Positions 17,399-25,999 of a stretch of 64,000 nt of DNA are shown here, one piece after another; the stretch's first letter is position 1; every line of letters begins with the position of its first letter. The translations under genes were made by a program, and so were the position numbers. The DNA is taken from contig DBFJOT010000018.1 in NCBI GenBank assembly GCA_048405595.1, positions 10,132 through 74,131 of the forward strand. Direction: 5' to 3'. The notes below the pieces were generated by a model. That model did not search any database and was not told the origin of the DNA. It saw only the letters and a list, made by a program, of their open reading frames with translations. This DNA comes from Onthovivens sp048405595. Its GTDB lineage: Bacteria; Bacillota_I; Bacilli_A; RFN20; CAG-826.

Positions 17399-18376
17399 TT
17401 AAGCGATGACATCGCTCCAAACTGTCTTTTCTCCCTTATAGATGGATGTTAGTTGTGCAGCTGTTGTTTCTGTAAATTTAGTATTTTTTACATTAACAAT
17501 TGGGACAACAGCATCAATAGCAAACGCACCTTTTATATTCGCTTCTGTTAATTGAGATGCTTCATCAGTTTTAATCTCTCTTGATAAGAAACCAATACCA
17601 AATTCTTTACCATTTTTACCAGTTGTAACACCTGTCACGGCATCACCACTACCAGTTTGGTTAAGTTTGTATTGAACTTTTTTATTTGAAATTAAAGTCA
17701 CTAATTTTTCTGATGCAGCCTTAACAATTTTTTCAACACTTGTTGATCCACAGAAATCGATAGTGACTGCTTCTGTGCTACTAAAAACTGGATAATTTTT
17801 AGCAATAGAATTAAAGGTAACTAGGTCATTTCTTCTTTCAACAATACCTCCGTTAGCTTTAATTACTGCTTGGCCTTCTGTAGTTGTTGTTAAGAATGCG
17901 ATAAATCCTTCGACAGCTTCTTTTTTACTCTTATCAGCTGGATTTTCATAGTTTCTGATAACGTAATTGAAGTTTCTCTTTAATTTATAAGTTCCATTTA
18001 ATACGTTTGCTTCGGTTGCTTCGACGCCTTCGTATTTTACACCCTTAATTGTATTAACAGATGATAAGCTATCTAAGGAACAATATCCAATGGCATATTC
18101 ATCATTGCCAACTGCGCTCATTAAGTCACTATTTGCAGCTTTTGTGCTTACAGTGACTCCTTTTTCCCATTTATTTTCTTTTGCAACATCTTTATATCCG
18201 ATACCTTCGAAGAAACATTCTCTAGTTCCGCTTCCTGATTCTCTTGAGTAAAGTGTGATTTTTTTAGAAGTATCAAATGTATCTCCAGTATTTCCACCTG
18301 TTTTAGTTCCACCACAAGCTGTAACTAATAACGCTAATCCTAAAGCACTAACTTTAAATAAATTTCTTTTTTTCAT
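17399..18376 (-). CDS. pstS: Phosphate-binding lipoprotein PstS
   Basis: Extracytoplasmic phosphate receptor that feeds PstCA. The chosen start (18376, with GAGG upstream) gives a lipoprotein signal peptide with lipobox LVTAC, lipidated at Cys21. The longer frame to 18442 would bury the signal. The phosphate-binding segment YSRESGSGTRE is followed by the second-lobe repeat TIDFCGSTSVEKIVKA. These are the two SGS/GST-type phosphate loops of the family. It is the first gene of the pst-pho operon and has regulatory repeats upstream. Confidence 0.95.
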   Translation of the reverse strand: MKKRNLFKVSALGLALLVTACGGTKTGGNTGDTFDTSKKITLYSRESGSGTRECFFEGIGYKDVAKENKWEKGVTVSTKAANSDLMSAVGNDEYAIGYCSLDSLSSVNTIKGVKYEGVEATEANVLNGTYKLKRNFNYVIRNYENPADKSKKEAVEGFIAFLTTTTEGQAVIKANGGIVERRNDLVTFNSIAKNYPVFSSTEAVTIDFCGSTSVEKIVKAASEKLVTLISNKKVQYKLNQTGSGDAVTGVTTGKNGKEFGIGFLSREIKTDEASQLTEANIKGAFAIDAVVPIVNVKNTKFTETTAAQLTSIYKGEKTVWSDVIA

Positions 18377-18409
18377 TAATATAAACCTCACTTTTTGTTT
18401 ACACACAAA

Positions 18410-18474
18410 TTTATAAACAAAAAAATGGCTTGAATAAATCAAGCCAATGTAAACAAATGTTAAGAAATTGTAAA
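18410..18474 (-). promoter_or_regulatory. pstS promoter region: PhoP-box-like repeats and a hairpin
   Basis: Reading the minus strand, TTTACA, TTAACA and TTTACA occur at 18474-18469, 18463-18458 and 18453-18448, spaced 11 and 10 bp. This matches the direct-repeat pattern of Bacillus PhoP sites. Next comes a perfect 7-bp hairpin GGCTTGA/TCAAGCC (18445-18427) followed by seven T's, which looks like a terminator. A TATAAA box (18415-18410) follows. It is unclear whether the TATAAA is the promoter with the hairpin upstream, or whether transcription starts earlier and the hairpin attenuates it. Confidence 0.55.
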
Positions 18475-18560
18475 GAAATGAATTTTAAGTAATTATTATA
18501 TGTAATTTTATTTAATATAAACTTAATTCAACGACATCAATTTTTAAATTTTATTAAATT

Positions 18561-18579
18561 ATATCGATGTAATCGATAT
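18561..18579. promoter_or_regulatory. 19-bp palindrome between pstS and the GH2 gene
   Basis: ATATCGAT and ATCGATAT form a perfect inverted repeat around GTA. It lies 18 bases past the GH2 stop codon and about 185 bases upstream of pstS. No T tract follows, so it is not a simple terminator. It could bind a dimeric regulator, but no target promoter can be assigned. Confidence 0.3.
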
Positions 18580-18596
18580 TTTAACGACATTAATGT

Positions 18597-20351
18597 TTAG
18601 TCTTCACAATCGCTAATTTTCTTATTAAGTTTTATTAATTTATCTTCATATACTTTGAGCACTTTTCTATCGTATGTAAATATACCATTGTACTCAATTT
18701 CACAATCTGCAACTTCAGTATTAATAATTCCAATCAATGTACCTTTTTGAACTTGTTTTAATAGTTTGTTATAAAGATTAAAGTACTTTTTATTATAGTT
18801 TTCTTTAGTCCTAGCAATTTTATGTCCAAACAAACCATCGAAATATGAATGACCAGGGACTCTATAAGCAATTCCACCAGTTTCACTTAAAAAATAAGGT
18901 CTTCCATATTTCTTATCAAAACGTTTTCTTGTAGGAATTGTGTAACTATGAACTGAATAGAAATCACTATTTTTTGAATCTACCCATCCACTAGCAGTGT
19001 CATAAAGTCTAGTAGGGTCAATATTTTTAAATATTTTATAACATTCACTAGGTTTAAATTCACCCCAAGCTTCATTAAAAATTGTGTAGATAATAATTGA
19101 AGGATAATTATATAACGAATTAACAATTTCTTTTGACTCTTTTATAAATTCGATTTGTCCTTCTTCATCTTCTCTTCCAAACATTCCTTCTTTTATCCAG
19201 GATTCTTTATTGATGAAAGGAGTAAACACTCTAGGTAAAACAACCTCTAAGAACTTATAAGGAGTTCCTCCGTTTACGAAATCTTGTACAACAAGCATTC
19301 CATATTTGTCACAATAATAATAGAAAAGATCCGATTCAACTTTGATGTGTTTTCTTAAAGTATTAAAACCTAGTCTTTTTAATTCTTTGATTTCGTTTTC
19401 GTAATCACTATTTGAAGCTGGAGTTAAATTTCCTAAAAAATAATAGCCTTGATCAAGCAAACCATTTAAAATGACTTTTTTATTATTCAAATATAACGTT
19501 GGTAAACCTTGTTCATTATCTTTTATCTCAATTTTTCTAAATCCAAAATATGATTTTATTTCATCTTCATGAGATTTAATGACTACATCATATAAATAAG
19601 GATTTTTATGTGACCAAGGTTTTGGGTTTTCTAATTTAATAATCTTATATGAATTAGCTTCAATTTCAAAAGTCTTGCCATCTAAAGTTAATTCGACTTC
19701 ACCATCAAAATTCGTGTCAACATAAATTCCTACAGCTTCTTCATCATATAAAGGTGTGAATCTTACTTTTTGAATGTGATGAATTGGAACTTCTTCAAGC
19801 CAAACCGTTTTATATATGCCACTACTAGTCGTATAAAAATATCCAGTTACATTTAAAGTTTGTTTTCCACGTAAATGGTAACTTGTATCACTTGGATCAT
19901 TAACAATTACAATTATTTCATTATCTTTTTCTTTTATACAATCTGTTATATCAAATGAAAACTTAGTATATCCGCCGCTATGTTCACCAACAAAAGTTCC
20001 GTTTATATAAACTTTTGTAAACATATCAACACCATCAAAATTAATAATTACACGATTATTTTTATTTTTCTTTATAAAATCAAATGTTCTTCTATAAAAC
20101 AAATAGTCTTCAGGTTTAACTAAATAATTGATGCCACTTAATGGACATTCTGGAACGAAAGGAACAAGTATTTCATCATCAAATTCAATTGGTAAATCTT
20201 CATTTTGTCTTATAGCAAAATCCCATTTCCCGTTTAAATTAAAATAACTATCTCTAACAAAATTTGGTCGAGGATATTCATTTAAAGGAGTACCTTTTAT
20301 TTCTGGTATCTCTTTTAGTTTGTTGACATAAAGTCTTCCATTATTATTCAT
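18597..20351 (-). CDS. Glycoside hydrolase family 2 (beta-glucuronidase/galactosidase-like)
   Basis: A cytoplasmic retaining beta-glycosidase of 584 residues. The domain order is that of GH2: an N-terminal sugar-binding jelly roll (residues 30-190, with LNGKWDFAIRQ and NFDGVDMFTKVYING), an immunoglobulin-like domain (190-275), and a TIM barrel. The acid/base glutamate is Glu427 in FNEAWGEF and the nucleophile is Glu490 in LSETGG. No signal peptide is seen. Substrate choice (galactoside, glucuronide or mannoside) cannot be read from sequence. Its size resembles compact glucuronidases more than the 1000-residue LacZ. It has its own promoter and an operator-like palindrome, suggesting sugar-responsive control. 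Confidence 0.85.
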   Translation of the reverse strand: MNNNGRLYVNKLKEIPEIKGTPLNEYPRPNFVRDSYFNLNGKWDFAIRQNEDLPIEFDDEILVPFVPECPLSGINYLVKPEDYLFYRRTFDFIKKNKNNRVIINFDGVDMFTKVYINGTFVGEHSGGYTKFSFDITDCIKEKDNEIIVIVNDPSDTSYHLRGKQTLNVTGYFYTTSSGIYKTVWLEEVPIHHIQKVRFTPLYDEEAVGIYVDTNFDGEVELTLDGKTFEIEANSYKIIKLENPKPWSHKNPYLYDVVIKSHEDEIKSYFGFRKIEIKDNEQGLPTLYLNNKKVILNGLLDQGYYFLGNLTPASNSDYENEIKELKRLGFNTLRKHIKVESDLFYYYCDKYGMLVVQDFVNGGTPYKFLEVVLPRVFTPFINKESWIKEGMFGREDEEGQIEFIKESKEIVNSLYNYPSIIIYTIFNEAWGEFKPSECYKIFKNIDPTRLYDTASGWVDSKNSDFYSVHSYTIPTRKRFDKKYGRPYFLSETGGIAYRVPGHSYFDGLFGHKIARTKENYNKKYFNLYNKLLKQVQKGTLIGIINTEVADCEIEYNGIFTYDRKVLKVYEDKLIKLNKKISDCED

Positions 20352-20381
20352 ATATTATTACCTTTATTATCGCCAAAAAAT

Positions 20382-20441
20382 TACGATGGTTATCGTAGTT
20401 TTCATACAATAATTATATTAAGAAATATAGTTATTATTCAA
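20382..20441 (-). promoter_or_regulatory. Promoter and operator of the GH2 gene
   Basis: Minus strand: TTGAAT (20441-20436), an 18-base spacer and TATAAT (20417-20412) form a good promoter. Its -35 box overlaps the stop codon of the upstream PII-like gene. Just downstream of the expected start point is the palindrome TACGAT-GGTT-ATCGTA (20397-20382), 30 bases before the ATG. That is the usual place for a repressor operator. No repressor gene lies next to it. Confidence 0.6.
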
Positions 20442-20790
20442 TTTCTTTTTTAAGGTTTTCGATTTCTTTTTCGATAGGAGTGAGTCCTACTACGTCATTG
20501 ACTTTGATTGAAAAAGCAATTCCACTTCCTTTTGTATCAAGCCCAGCGTCTTTATAAATTTGTAAAAGAACTTTGTCTTTAATTTGATCTTCCACAAGAA
20601 TAAAAACAATTTCTTTTTCAGGTTGAATAGCGATACCAAAAAATTCACCTAATTCTTTATTACCTGTACCTCTAGCAGTAAATGTAGTTCCACCTCTTGC
20701 TCCAGCATTTTTTGCAGCTTCCATTACGAGGTCAGTAAAACCTTTATTAATAATTGCAATTACTAAACTATATTCTTTTTCATTATTCAT
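20434..20790 (-). CDS. PII-like protein, second copy
   Basis: A 118-residue protein with the ferredoxin-like fold of PII signalling proteins. The stretch NAGARGGTTFTARGTG occupies the place of the beta2/T-loop base, and a second strand pair follows (EIVFILVEDQIKDKVL). A glycine-rich turn, DAGLDTKGSGIAFSIKV, sits where classical PII binds nucleotide phosphates. The classical uridylylated tyrosine loop is absent. It overlaps the neighbouring PII-like gene by four bases (ATGA) and follows a DUF1538 membrane protein. PII-like partners next to membrane transporters usually gate them, so that role is inferred. The ligand is unknown. Confidence 0.75.
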   Translation of the reverse strand: MNNEKEYSLVIAIINKGFTDLVMEAAKNAGARGGTTFTARGTGNKELGEFFGIAIQPEKEIVFILVEDQIKDKVLLQIYKDAGLDTKGSGIAFSIKVNDVVGLTPIEKEIENLKKEIE

Positions 20791-21230
20791 TTTCCTTCCC
20801 TCCTAATGTTTTCACGTGTATTTGTGAAATATTTATACATAAGCACTCCAGCGATTGAATTTACATCAGCAAAGAATGCAATTCCTTTTGCTTTTTTAGA
20901 TACACTAAATCTATCAGAAATCATCTTTTTAATTTCAGAAACATCGCTTTCTTTTACTAAACTTAAAACAATGTCTTTTTTTGTGTCACCTACACCAAGC
21001 AAATCATAAATTTCTCTTGTTGCCGTTCCAGTTCCATAAACTAAATAGGCTGCTCCGACTTTATTATCCATGAGTCTATCAATAAAATAATCCCCTTGGT
21101 GACGATTGACTATAATACAAAGCATTTTCAATTTTTGAATAACAAAATTATCTTCATATGATGAAGATTCAGATTTTTTTTGAGATTCATCTGTTGTTTT
21201 CTTTAAATTTTTTACTCTAATTCTAGCCAT
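20787..21230 (-). CDS. PII-like protein, first copy
   Basis: 147 residues in the chosen form. A basic, serine-rich lead of about 35 residues is followed by a PII-like domain: KLKMLCIIVNRHQGDYFIDR, then GAAYLVYGTGTATREIYDLLG and a second half KKDIVLSLVKESDVSEIKKM. It shares the GTGT/RGTG loop and the spacing of the next gene, so the two probably arose by duplication and may form mixed trimers (inference). The frame opens with a GTG at 21239. The ATG at 21230 has AGGTGA at better distance. It starts ten bases after the DUF1538 gene. Confidence 0.72.
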   Translation of the reverse strand: MARIRVKNLKKTTDESQKKSESSSYEDNFVIQKLKMLCIIVNRHQGDYFIDRLMDNKVGAAYLVYGTGTATREIYDLLGVGDTKKDIVLSLVKESDVSEIKKMISDRFSVSKKAKGIAFFADVNSIAGVLMYKYFTNTRENIRREGK

Positions 21231-21239
21231 ATTTATCAC

Positions 21240-22781
21240 CTAAAAATGAATAATTTGTGCGTCGTCTGCTTCTTTAACTTTAGCACGAGCTCTCTTGTAA
21301 CGAAGTTTAGTTTCAATTTCAGCATTTAAACCTAAAAGTTGAACACAAATTAAAGGCATTACACTAATAATTCCAATAACGCCAAATCCAGTTCCTGCTT
21401 CTAATGAATCACTAATTCCTAAGATAAAAGGTAAAACAAAGCAGCTCGACATAGTTCCACTAGCAACTCCACCAGAGTCAAAAGCAACAGCTGTATAAAT
21501 ATCTGGAACAGTAAAAGACAAAGCTAAAGATAAAATATAGAAAGGCACAATATAGTAAACAATACTAAATCCACCACAAAGTTCTCTAACTACAGCTAAT
21601 ACAATCGCTAAAGCGACACCAGCGCATAAAGCAATTAACATCTTCTTTTTAGTAATGGTTCCGCCACTAATTTCTTCAACTTGTTCATTTAAAACATGGA
21701 CACCAGGTTCAACTAAAACGACAGCAAAACCAATTACGATAGCTAAAATAATAATTATGTAATCATAATCATGAGTTGGAACAGCTAATCCACTTCCTAA
21801 TTTATAAGCTAGCGGAATAAGACCATATTTAGCACTTGTCAAAAAAACACTTAATCCAAGGAACGTATAGATAAATCCTAAATAAATTCTTATTAATTCT
21901 TTTTTATTAATTTTAATAAATAAAATTTGATAAACAGTAAAGAATACACAAATCGGAGCAATTGCTATAAATACTTCTAATAATGTATGGCTTAAAATAT
22001 CAACGAAAACAGGATTTGTGTTTACACTATTTTGAATATTCGCAAAATCTTCTGAATTCATTAAACATAAGAATAAAATCATTGATGTTAAAATAGGGCC
22101 AACTGAACAAAGTGCAGTAACACCAAATGAGTCACTTGAAGAGTTTTTACCACCTCTAACACTAGCAACGCCAGCGCCAAAAGTTAATAAAAAAGGGACT
22201 GTAACTGGTCCTGTTGTAACTCCTCCAGAATCAAAAGCAATAGAAATAATTGCATCGCCATTTTCTCCATCAAAGAAACAAGCGAACCCAAAAACCATCG
22301 CATATAAGAATATAAGCCAAAGTTTTAAACTCTTTTGAAAGACGATTCTAAATAATCCAACAATTAAAAAGACTCCAACACCAAAACCAATCGTCAATTT
22401 TAATACCCATTGATTGTCTCCAGGCAAAATCGATTCAACTAATTCGCTTAAAACAGCTAAATCAGGTTCAGCAATTGTAATCATTACGCCAAGTAAAAAA
22501 GCGACGACTCCCATAAAAACGAGGGATCTTTTTTTCGTTACATTAGCGCCGATATATTTTCCAACTTTACTCATAGCAACATCACTTCCTAAAGAGAATA
22601 ATGCCATACCTAAAATTAAGAAAATAATACAAATTAAAAAGGTGATTAATATGTTTAAAGGAATTATGTCGCTAGGAAAAACAGATGAATATTGAAACCC
22701 AAAAATTATAAGAATCAAAGCACAAATCGGAACGACAGAAATTAGTGCTTCAAGAAGTTTTTCCCGTGCCTCTTTAATCAT
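21240..22781 (-). CDS. DUF1538 family integral membrane protein
   Basis: A 513-residue polytopic membrane protein made of two related halves. Each half carries an EP motif (IAEPDLAVLSELVESI near residue 105, and LVEPGVHVLNEQVEEI near 355). Each also has a glycine-rich AFDSGG motif (AFDSGGVTTGPVTVPF and AFDSGGVASGTMSS). Such inverted or tandem repeats are typical of secondary transporters, and the repeated acidic/glycine motifs probably line the substrate path. Transport is inference, since the family has no assigned substrate that I know of. The two PII-like genes downstream are close enough to form one operon. The start is an ATG; the nearest stop upstream leaves no conflict. Confidence 0.82.
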   Translation of the reverse strand: MIKEAREKLLEALISVVPICALILIIFGFQYSSVFPSDIIPLNILITFLICIIFLILGMALFSLGSDVAMSKVGKYIGANVTKKRSLVFMGVVAFLLGVMITIAEPDLAVLSELVESILPGDNQWVLKLTIGFGVGVFLIVGLFRIVFQKSLKLWLIFLYAMVFGFACFFDGENGDAIISIAFDSGGVTTGPVTVPFLLTFGAGVASVRGGKNSSSDSFGVTALCSVGPILTSMILFLCLMNSEDFANIQNSVNTNPVFVDILSHTLLEVFIAIAPICVFFTVYQILFIKINKKELIRIYLGFIYTFLGLSVFLTSAKYGLIPLAYKLGSGLAVPTHDYDYIIIILAIVIGFAVVLVEPGVHVLNEQVEEISGGTITKKKMLIALCAGVALAIVLAVVRELCGGFSIVYYIVPFYILSLALSFTVPDIYTAVAFDSGGVASGTMSSCFVLPFILGISDSLEAGTGFGVIGIISVMPLICVQLLGLNAEIETKLRYKRARAKVKEADDAQIIHF

Positions 22782-22840
22782 ATAATTATTATATTATCAA
22801 AGAGGTGTAAAATCACTTAAAAGTATAATTTTTTGTTCAT

Positions 22841-22878
22841 AAAAAATAGGCGTGTCAATACTAGACTCGCCTATTTAT
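22841..22878 (-). terminator. Terminator after the pseudouridine synthase gene
   Basis: AATAGGCG (22845-22852) pairs with CGCCTATT (22868-22875), flanked by A- and T-runs. It lies just past the stop at 22885 on the minus strand and may work in both directions. Confidence 0.85.
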
Positions 22879-22884
22879 TTTTTT

Positions 22885-23883
22885 CTATTTTTTCTTTCTA
22901 GGAAGTGGTTTTGTAAGGTTTTTGCTAGGTTTTTTAACCTTTTCGTAACTAGAATTCTTCATTAAGAGGTTGAAATCTTCTGGCATTGGAGCTTTTAATT
23001 TATATACTTTTCCAGTGATAGGATTTTTAACATCTAACTCGTAGGCATGTAAGCATAAACGTGAGATTGGATTAGCTGGTTCACCATATTTATCATCACC
23101 TAAAACATAATGTCCTAATGAACCTAAAGTTACTCTAATTTGGTTCTTTCTACCACTAAAAATTTCAACATCAAGAAGGCTATATTTATCATTTTCCTTA
23201 ATGACTTTATAAGAAGTTACACATCTTTTTGCTTTAGGATCTTTTGGAGCAGCAATATACATTAAATTAAGTGCATTTTCTTTTAAATAAGTAACAACTT
23301 TATCTTCTTTTTTATTGAAGATACCTTCTGCAATTGCGTAATATCCTCTTTTAGTAACGAGTTCGTTCCAGTTATCTTGAAACTTTGTTTTTGCTTCTTC
23401 AGTTTTTGCAAAAATTAATACGCCACTTGTTTCTTTATCAAGTCTATGAACAACAAAAATTCTATTTCTTTTATCTTTGTCTTGAACATAGTCCATAACC
23501 ATTCTATAAGCTGTGATCGCTTTTTCTTTATCGTTAGCAATGCTTAAAACCCCAAATGGTTTATTTAAAGCAATGATATATTCATCTTCATAAATAATAG
23601 GAAGTTTTGTTCTTTCTTTTTTTCTAATAGGTGTTTTTGAAATTATTAAAGAGTCTCCAGGATAAATCATGAAGTTAAATTGACTAACCTGTGCTCCATC
23701 AATCGCAATAAGTTTATGTGAAAGTAAATTTTTCGCATTATTTCTAGAATATTGAAGTTCATTAATTAAATAGTTTAATAATTCACTTTCGTATTTAACT
23801 TTATATTCTTTAATGTCAAGTTTGCGTCTTGTATCTTCTTTGATATTTCTTGTTTTTAAATTCTCTTTATAATTCTTATTCAT
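22885..23883 (-). CDS. RluA/RluD-family pseudouridine synthase
   Basis: Isomerises uridines in rRNA or tRNA. An N-terminal extension and an S4-like RNA-binding segment (about residues 30-90, LLNYLINELQYSRNNAKNLL) precede the catalytic domain. The catalytic aspartate is in HRLDKETSGVLIFAKT. The family motifs SGRKNQIRVTLGSLGHYVLGDDKYG and RLCLHAYELDVKNPITGK follow. The tail is lysine-rich. Which uridine is modified cannot be told from sequence. It starts eight bases after pyrG, with AGGT upstream, so the two are probably cotranscribed. Confidence 0.9.
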   Translation of the reverse strand: MNKNYKENLKTRNIKEDTRRKLDIKEYKVKYESELLNYLINELQYSRNNAKNLLSHKLIAIDGAQVSQFNFMIYPGDSLIISKTPIRKKERTKLPIIYEDEYIIALNKPFGVLSIANDKEKAITAYRMVMDYVQDKDKRNRIFVVHRLDKETSGVLIFAKTEEAKTKFQDNWNELVTKRGYYAIAEGIFNKKEDKVVTYLKENALNLMYIAAPKDPKAKRCVTSYKVIKENDKYSLLDVEIFSGRKNQIRVTLGSLGHYVLGDDKYGEPANPISRLCLHAYELDVKNPITGKVYKLKAPMPEDFNLLMKNSSYEKVKKPSKNLTKPLPRKKK

Positions 23884-23890
23884 TCTTTAC

Positions 23891-25510
23891 CTACTTCTTT
23901 ATTTTACTAGCTGCTTTAACTAATCCCAAGAATAATGGGTGTGGTTTTAATGGTCTAGATAAGAATTCTGGGTGGAATTGTGAAGCGATGAAGTAAGGAT
24001 GAGTTGGTAATTCAATCATTTCACATAAATGAGTTTGTGGATTAATTCCACTAAACACTAAACCACCCTCTTCATATTGCTTTTTATATTCGTTATTGAA
24101 TTCGTATCTATGTCTATGACGTTCGCGAATTAAATTAGTTCCATAAAGTTCACGAGCCATTGTTCCTTCTTTAAGTTCGCAATCATATTCGCCAAGTCTC
24201 ATTGTGCCACCCATTTTGATTCCTTTATATTGATCTGGGAGGTAATCAATAATTTTATTTTTTGCGTTTTCTTTAAATTCTGAAGAATTAGCATCTTCAA
24301 TTTTTAAGACGTCTCTGCCATATTCAATTAATGCAAGTTGCATACCTAAACAAATTCCTAAAAATGGTATATTGTTTTCTCTTGCGTATTTAATAGCACC
24401 AATTTTTCCATCGATTCCTCTATTTCCGAATCCGCCTGGAACGATAATACCTTGGACATCTTTTAATTCATCATTAATATTTTCGTTAGTTAAATTTTCA
24501 CTATTAATCCATTTAACTACTACTTTTTCGTTAATTTCATATCCAGCATATTTTAAGCTTTCATTAACTGAAATATATGCATCATGTAAATCAACATATT
24601 TTCCAACAAGACCGATAGTAGTCTTCTTTTCTAAATGTTTAATTTTATCAATAAGTTCGATCCAATCGTGCATATCTGCTCTAGGAGCACAATCAAGTTT
24701 CATGTGTTTAACGATTAAATCATCAAGGTGTTGTGCTTGTAAATTTAACGCAACTTCATAAATTACATCAACGTCTTTAACACTAATAACTGCGTCATCA
24801 TCTAAGTTGCAGAATAATGCAACTTTATCTTTGCTTGCTTGGTCAATTTCAACTTCACATCTTAATAAAAGTGCATCTGGTTGAATGCCTAAACCTGTTA
24901 ATTCTTTGACGCTATGTTGTGTCGGTTTAGTTTTGATTTCTCCGGTTGTTTTTAAGTATGGAACGAGTGTGTTATGAACAAAGAATGTATTTTCATAACC
25001 TAATTCTCTTCTAAGTTGTCTAATAGCTTCTAAGAATGGGAGTGATTCAATATCGCCAACTGTTCCACCGATTTCAACAATGCAAATATCTGTATCACCT
25101 TTTGCATTGAAACCTTCAAACAATCTCTTTTTAATTTCATTTGTAATATGAGGAATGATTTGGATTGTAGCGCCTAAGAATTCTCCTCTTCTTTCCTTTT
25201 CTAATACTGAAGAATAAACTTTTCCACTTGTGACGCTACTTTCTTTAGTTAAAGAAGTATTAATGATTCTTTCATAGTGGCCTAAATCAAGATCAGTTTC
25301 AGCGCCATCTTTTGTAACGAATACCTCACCATGTTGATATGGTGACATCGTACCTGGATCGATATTTAAATATGGATCTAACTTTATTGAGAAGATATTT
25401 AATCCTCTTCTTTTCAATAATCTACCAATCGAAGCGGCACTAATTCCTTTCCCTAAACTTGAAACAACACCACCCGTAACAAAAATAAACTTTAACTCTT
25501 TTTCTTTCAT
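23891..25510 (-). CDS. pyrG: CTP synthase
   Basis: Converts UTP, glutamine and ATP to CTP. The N-terminal synthase domain starts FVTGGVVSSLGKGISAASIG and has IEIGGTVGDIESLPFLEAIR. The C-terminal glutamine amidotransferase has the oxyanion/nucleophile motif FLGICLGMQLALIE and the catalytic HPEF. Length about 539 residues. Of two possible ATGs I chose 25510, because AAGGA lies eight bases upstream and overlaps the earlier ATG at 25519. The gene is preceded by a GGGC attenuator that should tie expression to CTP level. Confidence 0.97.
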   Translation of the reverse strand: MKEKELKFIFVTGGVVSSLGKGISAASIGRLLKRRGLNIFSIKLDPYLNIDPGTMSPYQHGEVFVTKDGAETDLDLGHYERIINTSLTKESSVTSGKVYSSVLEKERRGEFLGATIQIIPHITNEIKKRLFEGFNAKGDTDICIVEIGGTVGDIESLPFLEAIRQLRRELGYENTFFVHNTLVPYLKTTGEIKTKPTQHSVKELTGLGIQPDALLLRCEVEIDQASKDKVALFCNLDDDAVISVKDVDVIYEVALNLQAQHLDDLIVKHMKLDCAPRADMHDWIELIDKIKHLEKKTTIGLVGKYVDLHDAYISVNESLKYAGYEINEKVVVKWINSENLTNENINDELKDVQGIIVPGGFGNRGIDGKIGAIKYARENNIPFLGICLGMQLALIEYGRDVLKIEDANSSEFKENAKNKIIDYLPDQYKGIKMGGTMRLGEYDCELKEGTMARELYGTNLIRERHRHRYEFNNEYKKQYEEGGLVFSGINPQTHLCEMIELPTHPYFIASQFHPEFLSRPLKPHPLFLGLVKAASKIKK

Positions 25511-25530
25511 AAAAATCATCCTTATAAAAT

Positions 25531-25608
25531 AAAAAACACCTATATCTAAAAGTATAGATATTTAGGGGTGCCCTTTTCTATTCTATATAAAGATATAATT
25601 AAAGTCAT
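25531..25608 (-). promoter_or_regulatory. pyrG promoter and CTP-sensing attenuator
   Basis: Minus strand: -35 ATGACT (25608-25603), 17 bases, -10 TAGAAT (25585-25580), six bases, then a start at GGGC (25573). A terminator follows immediately: CACCCCTAAATATCT (25570-25556) against AGATATAGGTG (25547-25537), then six T's. In Bacillus pyrG, low CTP makes the polymerase stall at the C and add extra G's. These pair with the pyrimidine-rich terminator arm and prevent termination. The CACCCC in the arm suits that pairing exactly. Confidence 0.85.
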
Positions 25609-25999
25609 TAAGAATTCATACTTTTTTTCATGCGTATATGACAACCATAAAGTTTACATAATAATTTTTGTTTCTTTACTGGTATCGTACACAAAGTTAT
25701 CGTCTTTAAATTTTCTCACATCGATATTTTAGACTCTTTAGATAAAATTGGACTTTCCTGATAATATTCGAAGCATAACATAAAATAGTAAAGAAACTTT
25801 AACTTCATCACAAAGCTTAGTCATTCATTAAACAACCTTTCTCATTAATCTTATAAACAGTTTAAGAGATAAATATTCTATACTCTTTATCACGAAGTGA
25901 GTTTCTACATTAATGCCTTTGACAAAATAATGTTGCGGGCAGATAATCCGATAACCATCAGCTTTTTTCGCTTTTTAAACTAGTCAATGTTAACCAGAG
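25609..25999. other. Gene-free stretch with a long-range inverted repeat
   Basis: No convincing reading frame occurs between the pyrG promoter and the glucokinase terminator. GTTTCTTTACT (25670-25680) and AGTAAAGAAAC (25787-25797) are perfectly complementary and would close a 128-base structure. Inside it, ATTTTA and TAAAAT can pair. A short GC-richer patch lies near 25932-25970. The stretch could encode a structured small RNA, but I recognise no known family. The presence of AGGAAAGTCCA on the minus strand is not enough for RNase P RNA. Confidence 0.3.

Noticed and set aside
25609..25999. RNase P RNA on the minus strand, from the stretch AGGAAAGTCCA
   Set aside because: Only this short core motif matches. 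The other conserved RNase P blocks are missing, and there are too few bases before the pyrG promoter for the rest of the molecule.
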